Below, one piece after another: positions 1 through 8,129 of a DNA stretch of 64,000 bases (positions within the stretch are counted from its first letter, which is position 1; the number at the start of each line of letters is the position of its first letter). This DNA is from Oceanomicrobium pacificus (GTDB lineage Bacteria; Pseudomonadota; Alphaproteobacteria; Rhodobacterales; Rhodobacteraceae). Location of the stretch: contig NZ_WUWG01000008.1 of NCBI RefSeq assembly GCF_009833495.1, forward strand, positions 1-64,000. Reading direction: 5' to 3'. A model generated the notes under the pieces. That model ran no database searches and had not been told where the DNA came from. It saw only the letters and a program-made list of their open reading frames with translations. The translations under genes were made by a program, and so were the position numbers.

Positions 1-49
1 AAACCTGACAAGAACAGACGCTCTCAAACGATACAAAAAAGAACATCAC

Positions 50-126
<77 letters not shown>

Positions 127-135
127 ACTATACAG

Positions 136-166
136 AACGCCTGCGGAGAGAAGCCGCGGGCGTTTT
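136..166 (+). terminator. rho-independent terminator of tRNA-fMet
   Basis: Hairpin with arms AACGCCTGCGG and CCGCGGGCGTT (one internal mismatch), loop AGAGAAG, running into TTTT. It starts 10 nt after the tRNA CCA end, so the tRNA appears to be a single-gene transcript. Confidence 0.85.
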
Positions 167-283
167 CCATTTGCCTATTCCTGTAGGGACATGGTTCCGC
201 AAACACTCCAACGTTTGATGGCGCAGGGTCTGTGGTTGCTTGTGCTTTCAATTACCGCAGTCCGCGTGATGCACTGACACCTG

Positions 284-997
284 CTACGCATACCGAACTG
301 GCTGCACACCGGCAGCAAATTCGATCCGCCGCGGCCGGAATGACTGGCCCTCGACCACATCGGGCCGGCTGATCCGGTCCATTCGGAAATGCCGGACATC
401 CGCCCGACTCGGGTCCCACGCTACCAGATACCAGAGCGGCGGCAGGATCAGCATCGCCTGGGGTTCGACGCAGCGCCGGGTTCTCGCGCCCTTGGCATCC
501 ACATAGTCGAATTTCAGACTTAGTCGCTCGAGAAAGGCCCGCTCGAATGCCGGAAGCAAGCCGTTTTCCACCTCTCCGACCGTGGAGAGATCGACCTGCG
601 GGGCCAGTGGCCCGACATAGAGACTGTCCAGCAGGCGCCGGAGGTCACGCAGCCTGTCGGGCGGCAGGGACTTCTCGATCCGGGACAGGCCGCTGTCGGC
701 CAGGCCGGCAAAGGGAAGCGACCCGGCGGCACGCATGCTCGATATGCCGATGATGAGCGCGAAAACCTCCGGAACCGACAGCCTGGCCGTCGTCTGAACG
801 GAGCCCGGGTCGAGATAGATGCCACCGCCACGTCCCTGTTCCGCGATGATCACATAGCCTTCGTCACGCAGCGCGGAGAGATCGCGCAGGATCGTGCTGC
901 GCGACGCCCCGACCTCCGCACACAGGGCAGAGATCCTTGTCGGTCCGCTGCGGCGCAGGTTTCGGATGATGGCCTCTTGTCTCTCCCGGGTCCTCAT
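284..997 (-). CDS. WYL-domain transcriptional regulator with N-terminal HTH (YafY/DeoR-like)
   Basis: A 237-residue DNA-binding regulator. Residues about 5-60 form a winged helix-turn-helix (SRSTILRDLSALRDEGYVI) and residues about 145-237 a WYL domain with the signature LWYLVAW near residue 190 followed by HFRMDRIS. WYL domains usually sense a small ligand or nucleic acid; the ligand here cannot be told. The gene is divergent from the hydrolase at 1085, with 87 bp between the start codons and a 21-bp palindrome inside that gap, so control of itself and of the hydrolase is likely (inference). Confidence 0.88.
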   Translation of the reverse strand: MRTRERQEAIIRNLRRSGPTRISALCAEVGASRSTILRDLSALRDEGYVIIAEQGRGGGIYLDPGSVQTTARLSVPEVFALIIGISSMRAAGSLPFAGLADSGLSRIEKSLPPDRLRDLRRLLDSLYVGPLAPQVDLSTVGEVENGLLPAFERAFLERLSLKFDYVDAKGARTRRCVEPQAMLILPPLWYLVAWDPSRADVRHFRMDRISRPDVVEGQSFRPRRIEFAAGVQPVRYA

Positions 998-1017
998 ACT
1001 TGTAGATAGATACAGAA

Positions 1018-1038
1018 AGGTGCCAAAATTTGGAACCT
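1018..1038. promoter_or_regulatory. palindromic operator candidate between WYL regulator and hydrolase
   Basis: A 21-bp near-perfect inverted repeat: half site AGGTGCC-AAA against TTT-GGAACCT around a single central base. Only one outer position pair breaks the symmetry. It lies 21 bp upstream of the regulator start and 46 bp upstream of the hydrolase start, the usual place for a shared operator. Confidence 0.6.
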
Positions 1039-1084
1039 TTGAGGGGTAATCCGGTGTCGGAACAGCAGAACCGGAGGCAAAGAC

Positions 1085-2029
1085 ATGACCAAATTCACCG
1101 ATTTTCCTTCAGCCAAACTGATCGCGCTCAACGGCGTCGACCTCGAGGTTTTCGAAGCCGGGCAGGAGAACAGGGGCAACCCGATCCTGCTGTGCCATGG
1201 CTGGCCCGAGCATGCCTTTTCCTGGCGCCACCAGATGCCGGCCCTTGCCGCGGCCGGCTACCATGTCATCGTTCCCAACCAGCGCGGTTTCGGCAACTCG
1301 TCATGCCCGGAGGATGTGGCCGCATATGACATCGCCCATCTGACGGGTGATCTTGCCGCGCTGCTGGACCATTTCGGCTATGAGGACGCGGTCTTTGTCG
1401 GCCATGACTGGGGTGCAAATGTCGTCTGGAACATGGCGATCCTGCATCCGGACCGCGTCAGGAAAATCATCAACCTCGCGCTGCCTTATCAGGCGCGGAC
1501 GCCTGTGCCGTGGATCACCTTCATGGAAACCCTGTTCGGCGCGGACAATTATTTTGTCCACTTCAACCGCAAGCCCGGCGTTGCGGATGCCATCCTGGAC
1601 GCGAATGCCGGATCGTTCCTGCGCAACCTTTTCCGCAAGAACCTGCCGGCGCTGCCGCCGGATCCGGGGATGATGATGATCAATCTAGCGCAGGCGGACC
1701 GGCCGTCGGGCGATCCTGTGATGTCTGACGCGGAGATTGACGTGTTCGTCTCGGCCTTTGAGAACACCGGCTTTACCCCGAGCATAAACTGGTACAGGAA
1801 CCTCGACCGGAACTGGCACCTTCTGGCTGACATCGATCCCATCGTCCGGCAGCCGGCCTTGATGATCTACGGCACGCAGGACGCGATCCCGCCGTCAGAA
1901 AATCTCTCAGATTTTGTCCCGAAGGTGGAGCTTGTGCACCTCGATTGCGGCCACTGGATCCAGCAGGAGAAGCCACAGGAGACCACAGAGGCCATTCTGG
2001 GCTGGCTGGCGCTCGACCTGGCGGCCTGA
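1085..2029 (+). CDS. alpha/beta hydrolase, epoxide hydrolase-like
   Basis: A 314-residue alpha/beta-hydrolase of the epoxide hydrolase/haloalkane dehalogenase branch. The oxyanion motif HGWPE begins at about residue 38, the nucleophile elbow GHDWGA places Asp108 as nucleophile (a Ser would be expected in an esterase), and the catalytic His is in DCGHW near residue 290. The Asp nucleophile with HGWPE favours epoxide hydrolase over dehalogenase, but the substrate is unknown. A GGAGG-type ribosome site precedes the ATG. Probably controlled by the divergent WYL regulator. Confidence 0.88.
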   Translation: MTKFTDFPSAKLIALNGVDLEVFEAGQENRGNPILLCHGWPEHAFSWRHQMPALAAAGYHVIVPNQRGFGNSSCPEDVAAYDIAHLTGDLAALLDHFGYEDAVFVGHDWGANVVWNMAILHPDRVRKIINLALPYQARTPVPWITFMETLFGADNYFVHFNRKPGVADAILDANAGSFLRNLFRKNLPALPPDPGMMMINLAQADRPSGDPVMSDAEIDVFVSAFENTGFTPSINWYRNLDRNWHLLADIDPIVRQPALMIYGTQDAIPPSENLSDFVPKVELVHLDCGHWIQQEKPQETTEAILGWLALDLAA

Positions 2030-2036
2030 GGCGCGG

Positions 2037-2075
2037 CGGCCCTTGCTGTCCGGCAGGACCGGACGGCAGGGGCCG
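2037..2075. terminator. long hairpin between convergent genes
   Basis: Two 17-nt arms (2037-2053 and 2059-2075) pair at 15 of 17 positions with the two exceptions able to form G-U pairs; the loop is 5 nt. There is no T run. It sits 8 bp after the hydrolase stop, and the gap to the end of the opposing LysR gene holds nothing else I can recognise. It likely serves as a transcript end for the hydrolase. Confidence 0.55.
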
Positions 2076-2230
2076 TCGCTGCGGCCAGCGCTGAAACGGA
2101 CGAGCTGCCGTGGAACGGCATGGCCATCCGAGCCGGTCAGCGACTTGATTGCATCGCCTGTGGGCGCGGATCGGGCGGACACAAAACCAGCTATGGATGG
2201 GCGTCGGTCGCCGCACGCGTTCGGAATCTG

Positions 2231-3181
2231 TCACGTGGAGACAGGTTCCTCATCGAGCGACGACAGCAGGTCCGCGATCTGGTCGCGCATCCAAGAATGC
2301 GACGCACTTGCGGCGTATCGCCGGTGCCAGATCATGCACAGTTGCGCGGTCGGGACGGGCATCGGGGCGCGGTAGACACGCAGACCGGCGGTTCGGGACA
2401 CGTGATGGGCCAATGCTGTCGGAAGCAGGGCGATCAGGTCCGATCCGGCCACGGCCCGATAGACGCCCGAAAAGGTCGGCATTGTCATGACCACACGCCG
2501 CTCGCGCCCGACCTCTGCCAGAGCCGCATCGCCGATGGCTCTGCTGTTTCCCTCCGGCGAAAACAGAACGTGGCCGACATCGCAGAACAAGTCGATCGGC
2601 ACGATATCGCCATCCGCCAATCCCTCCCGCTTCAGGCGCGGGTGATCCTTGCGGGCAATCACCGAAAAGCCAGACCTGAAGGCCGGACGGCACTCAACCC
2701 AATCCGGGAATTGCGTCTGCGGCACAATGGCGAGCTCGACCTCGTAGCGGTCGAGTGTCTCGACATAATTGTCCGGGACCAGATCAACCAGATGGACACG
2801 CATCCCGGGGGCAAGGGGCTGAAGCCGTTCGGCCAGTTTCGGCATCAGAAGCTCAGCAAAGTAGTCGCTCCCCGAGATGCGGAAACTCGCATCCGATGTG
2901 CACGGGTCGAACCTGTCCGGTCCCTGGATCAGATCTTCAATCTGGTCGAGAACCTGCTTCAGGTCCTCTTTCAGGGTGAGCGCATAATGTGTGGGCTCCA
3001 GTCCTTTGCCGCGACGGAAAAACAGTTCATCACCGAGCGCAACTCTGAGGCGCGCGAGCGCCGCAGAAACCGCTGGCTGGGACAGTCCGAGCGCTTCGCC
3101 GGCACGAACGGTCGAAGGCTCTTCCAGCAACGCATTCAGCACGCGCAGAAGGTTCAAATCGAACGTTTTCAAATTAGCCAT
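2231..3181 (-). CDS. LysR-family transcriptional regulator
   Basis: A 316-residue LysR-type regulator. The N-terminal winged HTH (residues about 4-63) has the typical FDLNLLRVLNALLEE opening and LGLSQPAVSAALARLR recognition region; the rest is the periplasmic-binding-protein-like effector domain, of the NodD-like type. I chose the ATG at 3181 rather than an in-frame start at 3208, because conserved LysR sequence begins right after it and because the 3184-3211 stretch forms an operator-like inverted repeat. It is divergent from the cupin gene at 3287, its probable target. Effector unknown. Confidence 0.9.
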   Translation of the reverse strand: MANLKTFDLNLLRVLNALLEEPSTVRAGEALGLSQPAVSAALARLRVALGDELFFRRGKGLEPTHYALTLKEDLKQVLDQIEDLIQGPDRFDPCTSDASFRISGSDYFAELLMPKLAERLQPLAPGMRVHLVDLVPDNYVETLDRYEVELAIVPQTQFPDWVECRPAFRSGFSVIARKDHPRLKREGLADGDIVPIDLFCDVGHVLFSPEGNSRAIGDAALAEVGRERRVVMTMPTFSGVYRAVAGSDLIALLPTALAHHVSRTAGLRVYRAPMPVPTAQLCMIWHRRYAASASHSWMRDQIADLLSSLDEEPVST

Positions 3182-3183
3182 GT

Positions 3184-3211
3184 AAATTGATACGATACAT
3201 TCAATCAATTT
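3184..3211. promoter_or_regulatory. LysR operator candidate
   Basis: Perfect 8-bp inverted repeat, AAATTGAT and ATCAATTT, separated by 12 nt, lying between the divergent lysR and cupin starts and immediately upstream of the chosen LysR start. It fits the interrupted dyad (T-N11-A type) that LysR regulators bind; use as a binding site is inferred. Confidence 0.55.
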
Positions 3212-3286
3212 TCCATATGATTAGCGCGGTGGTATCCTGTGCCCGTCGAAGGCGCCTTCGTTTCCCGGTCTTTGCAGGAGGAAGCG

Positions 3287-3754
3287 ATGAAAGACTCATT
3301 ACTCGGACCCGGTGCCATCGCGTGGCTCGGGGTCCATTACAAGACCATTCTCACGACCGATGCCACCGATGGCGCGATGTCGATCACGGAGTCCGTCTCG
3401 CCGCCCGGGTCCGGTCCGCCCCGTCACATCCACCACGATGCGGACGAGACCTTTGTCATGCTGACGGGCGATTCCGAATTCTGGCTGGATGGCGAACGGT
3501 TTGCGCGGGGGCCGGGGCAAACGGCCTTTGTCCCGCGCGGCAGGGAACACACGTTTCGCGTGGTGAGCGATGTGCCGGCCCGCCACCTCGTCATCCTGAC
3601 GCCCGGCGGGTTTGAACGGTTCTTTGCCGAAATGGCGGCTGGGCAATTGTGCATTCCGCAAGATATGCCGGAGATCGCCAAAATTGCGTCAAAATACAAT
3701 CTGACGTTTACTGGCCCTCCATTGAGTTCTGATGACGAGGAGGCAATACAATGA
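3287..3754 (+). CDS. cupin-domain protein
   Basis: A 155-residue single-domain cupin. The metal-binding motif HIHHDADETFVMLTG is followed by the second-motif region with AFVPRGREHTFRV, giving the expected His/Glu ligand set. The start at 3287 is preceded by AGGAGG at ideal spacing; an earlier in-frame ATG (3239) has no such site. Small cupins of this kind act as dioxygenases, isomerases or sensors, and nothing here selects one. The stop overlaps the next start (ATGA), so both are made from one transcript opposite the LysR gene. Confidence 0.82.
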   Translation: MKDSLLGPGAIAWLGVHYKTILTTDATDGAMSITESVSPPGSGPPRHIHHDADETFVMLTGDSEFWLDGERFARGPGQTAFVPRGREHTFRVVSDVPARHLVILTPGGFERFFAEMAAGQLCIPQDMPEIAKIASKYNLTFTGPPLSSDDEEAIQ

Positions 3755-4173
3755 AGAACGCACCAAAGATGTTTTTTGCAACGGCCGCGCTGTTTGCACT
3801 TTGCGGAATGGTCTGGGGCATTCAAATGTCGGCAACCCACGATCATGCGCTGTCGCCTGCGCACGGGCATCTCAACCTGATCGGCTTCGTGATGATGTCG
3901 GTCTTCGGCACCTACTATGCCCTGACGCCGCATGCAGGGCGAAGCCGGGCAGCAGGGTTCCACTATCTGCTGACCACCGGCGCTGTTCTGGTGCTGACCC
4001 CCGGGATCGCCCTCGCCATTTCCGGCCAGACCGAAGTCCTCGCTCAGATCGGGTCCGTTTTGGCGGTTCTGACAGTGGCACTGTTCGGTTTCGTTGTCCT
4101 GAAATACGGTGTCGGCCACACGTCGCATGAAGCCGGTTCGGACAGCGGGATGACGACCCAACCCGCAGAATAG
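3751..4173 (+). CDS. small four-helix membrane protein
   Basis: A 140-residue integral membrane protein with about four hydrophobic segments. Between helices 1 and 2 it carries SPAHGHLNLIGFVMMSVFGTYYAL, a His-containing stretch that resembles part of the catalytic subunit of haem-copper oxidases and NO reductases, although the protein is far too short to be one. The His-rich ends (THDHAL, GHTSHEAG) are notable. Translationally coupled to the cupin gene. Function unknown; a haem or metal role is only a guess. Confidence 0.75.
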   Translation: MKNAPKMFFATAALFALCGMVWGIQMSATHDHALSPAHGHLNLIGFVMMSVFGTYYALTPHAGRSRAAGFHYLLTTGAVLVLTPGIALAISGQTEVLAQIGSVLAVLTVALFGFVVLKYGVGHTSHEAGSDSGMTTQPAE

Positions 4174-4352
4174 TCACGCCTTCCGCGAAAAACGCGGGTA
4201 GCAGGCGCAGCCCCTCGTCCCCGCAAGCGCCTGCTCCTGCACCTGCTGAACCGGCCGCCTTCGGGCCAGAAGTCCAAAGCAACAGACCGGACCATTGCAG
4301 CGCGACTCAGAAACCTTGCTGACTACGGCAGCACTTGGCCGGATTCCTGCGT

Positions 4353-5480
4353 TCAGGCGGCGCTCTTCTGTGCGTTGCGATAGTCTTTGGGTGTCATGCC
4401 GGTTTCCCGTTTGAAGGCCTTGTAGAAAGCCGAGCGCGAGTTGAACCCAACATCCAATGCAACGGTGAGGACCGATGCCTCGCCTTTTGCGATCCGTGGT
4501 TTTGCCGCTTCGATCCGCCAGTGCGCAACATAGTCGTAAAAGGTTGCCCCGATCTCCTGATTGAGCGTTTGCGACACAAGGTTCGGGAGCGCGCCCACGC
4601 GCCGTGACAGATCCTGCAGCGACAAGCCGGGATCCAGATAGGGCGCGTCCTGTCGCATCACCGCCTCGATCCGGTCTGCTAGCTTTGCCGCGTGGTCACG
4701 CGTCAATGCCGATCGGGCATATTTCGTGTCCGGCGCGGGTCCTTCCATCTGCGGGTCCGGCGGTTCGGTCGGGGCAAAGATGTTCAGGACCAGCAAGCCG
4801 ACGGCGATCAGGACGAGATACAGTTCCTCGGCAAAAATTCTGCTGCGCGCCAGATTGTCCTCTGCCAGCGCAAATGCGCCTGCGGCCCAGATCAGCACCA
4901 GCACAAGGATGACCAGATCGATCCAGCGCAAGTCCCGCTGGTCGGCATCCGAGAAGAACTGCCGGATTTCGGCGCGATAGGCGGTGAGGCGCCGCAGACT
5001 GGCAATCAGGTAGGCGAAGGAGGCGATCAGCCAGACCATGATCAGCCCGAAGGTCGACAGGGCGAGCGCCGCCGGCCAGAACCCCGCTGGAAGCGCACCC
5101 GAGATGAGCATGATGTCCCTGTCCTGTGACGGGAGGCCCCAATAGCCCAGGCACACCACGCCGCCTGCCAGTGGCAAAGCCAGATCCCGCCACGGAATGC
5201 GCGCGGATGGTGCCTTGCCTGTCCTCGCTAGGATGAAGCGGTAAAGGGCGGGCGGCAGGGCCAGCAACAGGACGAGCAAGAGCGGCATGTAGAGGGTCAA
5301 CGCGGCTTCCGCGAAGGCCCTGACAACCGGCAATGCGATCATGCCCATGAATGCGACATAGACCAGACCGAGGCTGAGCCGTTCGGGCAAACGCCCGTTC
5401 CGCAGCAGGACGGCAAGAAACCCGGACAGGGCAATGCCAAGACAAAGGCCAGCGAGTGTCAGGAGGGCTGCGTTGGTCAT
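4353..5480 (-). CDS. AraC-family regulator with N-terminal membrane domain
   Basis: A 375-residue protein. Residues 1 to about 240 contain about seven hydrophobic segments, and residues about 270-375 are an AraC-type DNA-binding domain with two HTHs (LSLQDLSRRVGALPNLVSQTLN and VLTVALDVGFNSRSAFYKAF) ending in MTPKDYR. This is a membrane-bound one-component regulator. It is divergent from the membrane protein at 5634, a natural target. The 179 bp between its stop and the gene ending at 4173 holds no further gene that I can see. Confidence 0.88.
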   Translation of the reverse strand: MTNAALLTLAGLCLGIALSGFLAVLLRNGRLPERLSLGLVYVAFMGMIALPVVRAFAEAALTLYMPLLLVLLLALPPALYRFILARTGKAPSARIPWRDLALPLAGGVVCLGYWGLPSQDRDIMLISGALPAGFWPAALALSTFGLIMVWLIASFAYLIASLRRLTAYRAEIRQFFSDADQRDLRWIDLVILVLVLIWAAGAFALAEDNLARSRIFAEELYLVLIAVGLLVLNIFAPTEPPDPQMEGPAPDTKYARSALTRDHAAKLADRIEAVMRQDAPYLDPGLSLQDLSRRVGALPNLVSQTLNQEIGATFYDYVAHWRIEAAKPRIAKGEASVLTVALDVGFNSRSAFYKAFKRETGMTPKDYRNAQKSAA

Positions 5481-5633
5481 GTGCCTTGATACGCGGGTTT
5501 CACCGCCCGCATCAACGCGCCCTTTGGTTCGGGGATGTGCAGGAAAAATGTCCTCGCCGTCATGCGCGGACGACAGGACATGTCACGCGGGTGCAGGTCC
5601 TCTTCGCAACCTTCCCGTTTGATAGGACATAAA

Positions 5634-6320
5634 ATGCCTGATCTTCACGTCATCACCCTCGTCTTGCATGTCGCCCTCGGCACACTGGCCGTTATCGTCG
5701 GCGCCATCGCGCTCGGGTCCCGAAAGGGGCGCAATGTCCATGTGGGCGCCGGTCGCATCTTCGTCATCAGTATGGGCCTTACGTCCATGCTGGGGGCGGT
5801 CCTTGGCGCCTACAGGTTTGATACATTCTGGATCACCGTCCACGCCGGTATTCTCGGGGCGACCCTCGTTGCCAGCGGCGTTCTGGCGGTGCGCATACAG
5901 GCGGCGCGCACAAAGCGATGGTTCGTCGCGGTCGCTGCGGTGAATGCGCTCAACGCGGCCGGCCTTGGCGGAGCCGGGTGGTATGCGACGACCTTGCCGG
6001 ATGCGCGGTTGTTCGGCTTTGCGGCTGCCGACTATTTCTTCCTCTTCGGCATGGCTGCCATTGTTTTTGCGGGAGACCTGCGCCTGCTGCTGGTGACAAA
6101 AGTGTCAAACAGACACCGGATCGCCCAACATCTTTCGCGCATGTGCCTCAGCTTTTTCATCGCGGCCGGGTCCGCCTTCACCGGACCGGGCGCTTCGGCC
6201 TTTCCCGAAGCCGTGCAGAACTCAGGCCTATTGTCCCTGCCGGAACTGGCCATCGTGCTCCTGATGCTGTTCTGGCTCTGGAAAACACTTCGGCCACATC
6301 GGTCGGTGGTTACCCAATAG
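5634..6320 (+). CDS. multi-spanning membrane protein of unknown function
   Basis: A 228-residue protein with about seven predicted hydrophobic helices, starting MPDLHVITLVLHVALGTLAV. Early His residues and the H-x-GAG-R segment (residues about 30-38) resemble DUF2306-type membrane proteins, without certainty. The ATG at 5634 is chosen because the hydrophobic helix begins right after it and upstream codons are not membrane-like. It is divergent from the membrane-anchored AraC regulator; co-function of the two is inferred from position. Confidence 0.72.
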   Translation: MPDLHVITLVLHVALGTLAVIVGAIALGSRKGRNVHVGAGRIFVISMGLTSMLGAVLGAYRFDTFWITVHAGILGATLVASGVLAVRIQAARTKRWFVAVAAVNALNAAGLGGAGWYATTLPDARLFGFAAADYFFLFGMAAIVFAGDLRLLLVTKVSNRHRIAQHLSRMCLSFFIAAGSAFTGPGASAFPEAVQNSGLLSLPELAIVLLMLFWLWKTLRPHRSVVTQ

Positions 6321-6484
6321 GGCGGTTTTCCAAGGGCTCCAAATCGCAGACCGGCACGGCTGTCCAAACTTTTGGATCATGGCGCACTTTCGCAAATCAT
6401 CAGCGGGACATCGAAACTCTGCCGGGTCGCAAGCCTCCATCTTCGTTTCAGGGAAGGAAAACACTTGTGAAACGGAGTAGTGAC

Positions 6485-7273
6485 ATGAACATCGTTCAGA
6501 CCCTGAAATCCAGCACGGCCATGGCTGGTGCGGCACTGGCCCTGAGTATCGGGGCTGCCGGAGCAGCGGGGGCGCAATCCGCACCAGAAAAGTGCACCGT
6601 CAATGTCGCGCGGGATGTGATCCTCGAGGCCGAGTATGACGCACTTTGCGGGTGCGAGACCGTCACGCCTGGCTTTGTCGCCTATCTCCAGCAGACCGAT
6701 GCGCTCGATGCGATCCTGATCGAAACATCGGAATCCTGCCCGGCGATGGCGAGCCTTCTATCCGATCTGCCGACGGCATCGGTCCGCGGCCCGGCTGGTG
6801 GTGGCACGCGCGGCGAGCCTGACGAGCCGCAGGCGGAAGAGCCGGTCCGGAACGGCTGGGTCGACGCGATCGTCCCCACCCGCACGCCGGTGGACGATGA
6901 TGCAAGCGGCCCGGACGAAGGTGACGGACACGACGAGGGTGATGGCCACGACCATGAGGACGGCCATGATGGCGGCAACGGCGGTGGCGGAAACGGCAAC
7001 GGCGGCGGCCATGGTGGCGGAAATGGCAACGGGAATGGCGGTGGCCACGGGAATGACAACGGCAATGGAGGCGGCCAAGGCAATGGCGGTGGAAACGGCA
7101 ATGGTAACGGCGGCGGAAACGGCACCGGCCCAGGCGGCCCTGGCAACGGAGGTGATGATGGTGACGACAGCGGCTCTGGCGGCGATGATGGCAACAATGG
7201 CCATGGCAACGATCCGGGTGGCTACGATCCCAGCAATCCGGGCAACAGTGGCGGCGCCAATGGACAGTCCTGA
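6485..7273 (+). CDS. secreted Gly/Asn/Asp-rich low-complexity protein
   Basis: A 262-residue protein with a clear Sec signal peptide (residues 1 to about 30, cut near GAQSA) after a GGAG ribosome site. Residues about 31-100 form a small domain with four Cys (CTV, CGC, CPA) that could make disulfides. From about residue 135 the chain is acidic and His-containing (repeats such as GDGHDEGDGHDHEDGHD), then about 90 residues of GGGNGN/GGGHGN repeats, then an acidic GGDDGDD end. No family recognised. Such a tail is extended and probably outside the membrane; metal binding or a surface role is inference. Confidence 0.8.
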   Translation: MNIVQTLKSSTAMAGAALALSIGAAGAAGAQSAPEKCTVNVARDVILEAEYDALCGCETVTPGFVAYLQQTDALDAILIETSESCPAMASLLSDLPTASVRGPAGGGTRGEPDEPQAEEPVRNGWVDAIVPTRTPVDDDASGPDEGDGHDEGDGHDHEDGHDGGNGGGGNGNGGGHGGGNGNGNGGGHGNDNGNGGGQGNGGGNGNGNGGGNGTGPGGPGNGGDDGDDSGSGGDDGNNGHGNDPGGYDPSNPGNSGGANGQS

Positions 7274-7344
7274 CGTCTAGGCGCCCGTGGACCGGATGGC
7301 GGTGGAAAATTCAACGCCGCCGTCTCGTCCAAACCGGGCGAACG

Positions 7345-7374
7345 GCGGGCGGCATCTTCGCGGATGCCGCCCGC
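7345..7374. terminator. perfect inverted repeat between convergent genes
   Basis: Arms GCGGGCGGCATC and GATGCCGCCCGC pair over 12 bp with a 6-nt loop. It lies in the 138-bp gap between the convergent genes ending at 7273 and 7412, so it may stop transcription from both sides. There is no T run on either strand. Confidence 0.55.
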
Positions 7375-7411
7375 CTCGACTATGCTGAGCCTTGAGTGCA
7401 TCGGCAGGAGT

Positions 7412-8032
7412 TCAGGAGCCGCCACCCGCCATCACGAAGCGCCAGTTCGACACACTCCCAGCATCCTGAATGCGCAGGAAGAAATAGCCTGTCTCGTCCC
7501 AGCGCTTGATCTTGTTGGTCAGATTGTCGAGCACGAAATCGCCGCCGCCCGTGCGCAGGACAAGCACGGCATGGGCTTCGCGGTTCGGCTGCAGAACAGT
7601 CGCGATCAGCAAATTGTCGGGAGCGATACCGCGCTTGATCAGCTCGCGTTTTTTCAGGAGCGCAAAATCCTCACAATCGCCGCCCCGTTGTGTCGGTAGG
7701 TCCCAATGGTCCGGCTGCCCGTATTGGCGCTGGTCGGAAATCTCGCGCACCTTCGCGTTGACAAAGAGGTTCACCGAAAGGGCGGTCGACAGCATGGCTT
7801 TCGTCCCGCTCACGCGGCCGGCCCGGCCCGGGGCGCAGGCCCATGGCAGGCGCGCGCAGACGCCGTCGAACCCGCTCGGAGCGCGAGCCGGCTCCAGAAG
7901 GGCAATGCGGTTGTTGGCCAGAGCTGTTTGGGCGGACAGAAACAGCGCGAAAAGCGCGACGGGCAGGAACGCCATCGCGGACAACAGATCCGGTCGGACG
8001 GGCAGCCGGGCGGGTCGGGGAATGGGGGTCAT
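7412..8032 (-). CDS. transglutaminase-like cysteine peptidase (BTLCP/LapG-like)
   Basis: A 206-residue exported protease-like protein. After a hydrophobic export signal (residues about 18-40) the fold carries the family's catalytic set: Cys in QRGGDCEDFALLK, His in EAHAVLVL and Asp in FVLDNL. In Pseudomonas, LapG of this family cuts a surface adhesin in the periplasm under c-di-GMP control. No lapD or large adhesin is visible here. Its only close neighbour is the convergent secreted low-complexity protein at 6485; a functional link is unproven. Confidence 0.87.
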   Translation of the reverse strand: MTPIPRPARLPVRPDLLSAMAFLPVALFALFLSAQTALANNRIALLEPARAPSGFDGVCARLPWACAPGRAGRVSGTKAMLSTALSVNLFVNAKVREISDQRQYGQPDHWDLPTQRGGDCEDFALLKKRELIKRGIAPDNLLIATVLQPNREAHAVLVLRTGGGDFVLDNLTNKIKRWDETGYFFLRIQDAGSVSNWRFVMAGGGS

Positions 8033-8129
8033 CTTGTCCCTGTCGGTTTTCTGCCCCGGGTGCGTTTGGAATTGCCCGGGCGTAATTCGCCGAGATTAGG
8101 TGCCCTGGTCGCTTCGGGCAAGCGTCCGG

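Noticed and set aside
2120-3190. 356-codon frame on the plus strand
   Set aside because: Antisense of the LysR gene.
6682-7209. Pro-rich and Ala/Val-rich frames on the minus strand
   Set aside because: They mirror the Gly/Asn repeat gene; repeat DNA is open in several frames. The plus-strand frame has a signal peptide and ribosome site.
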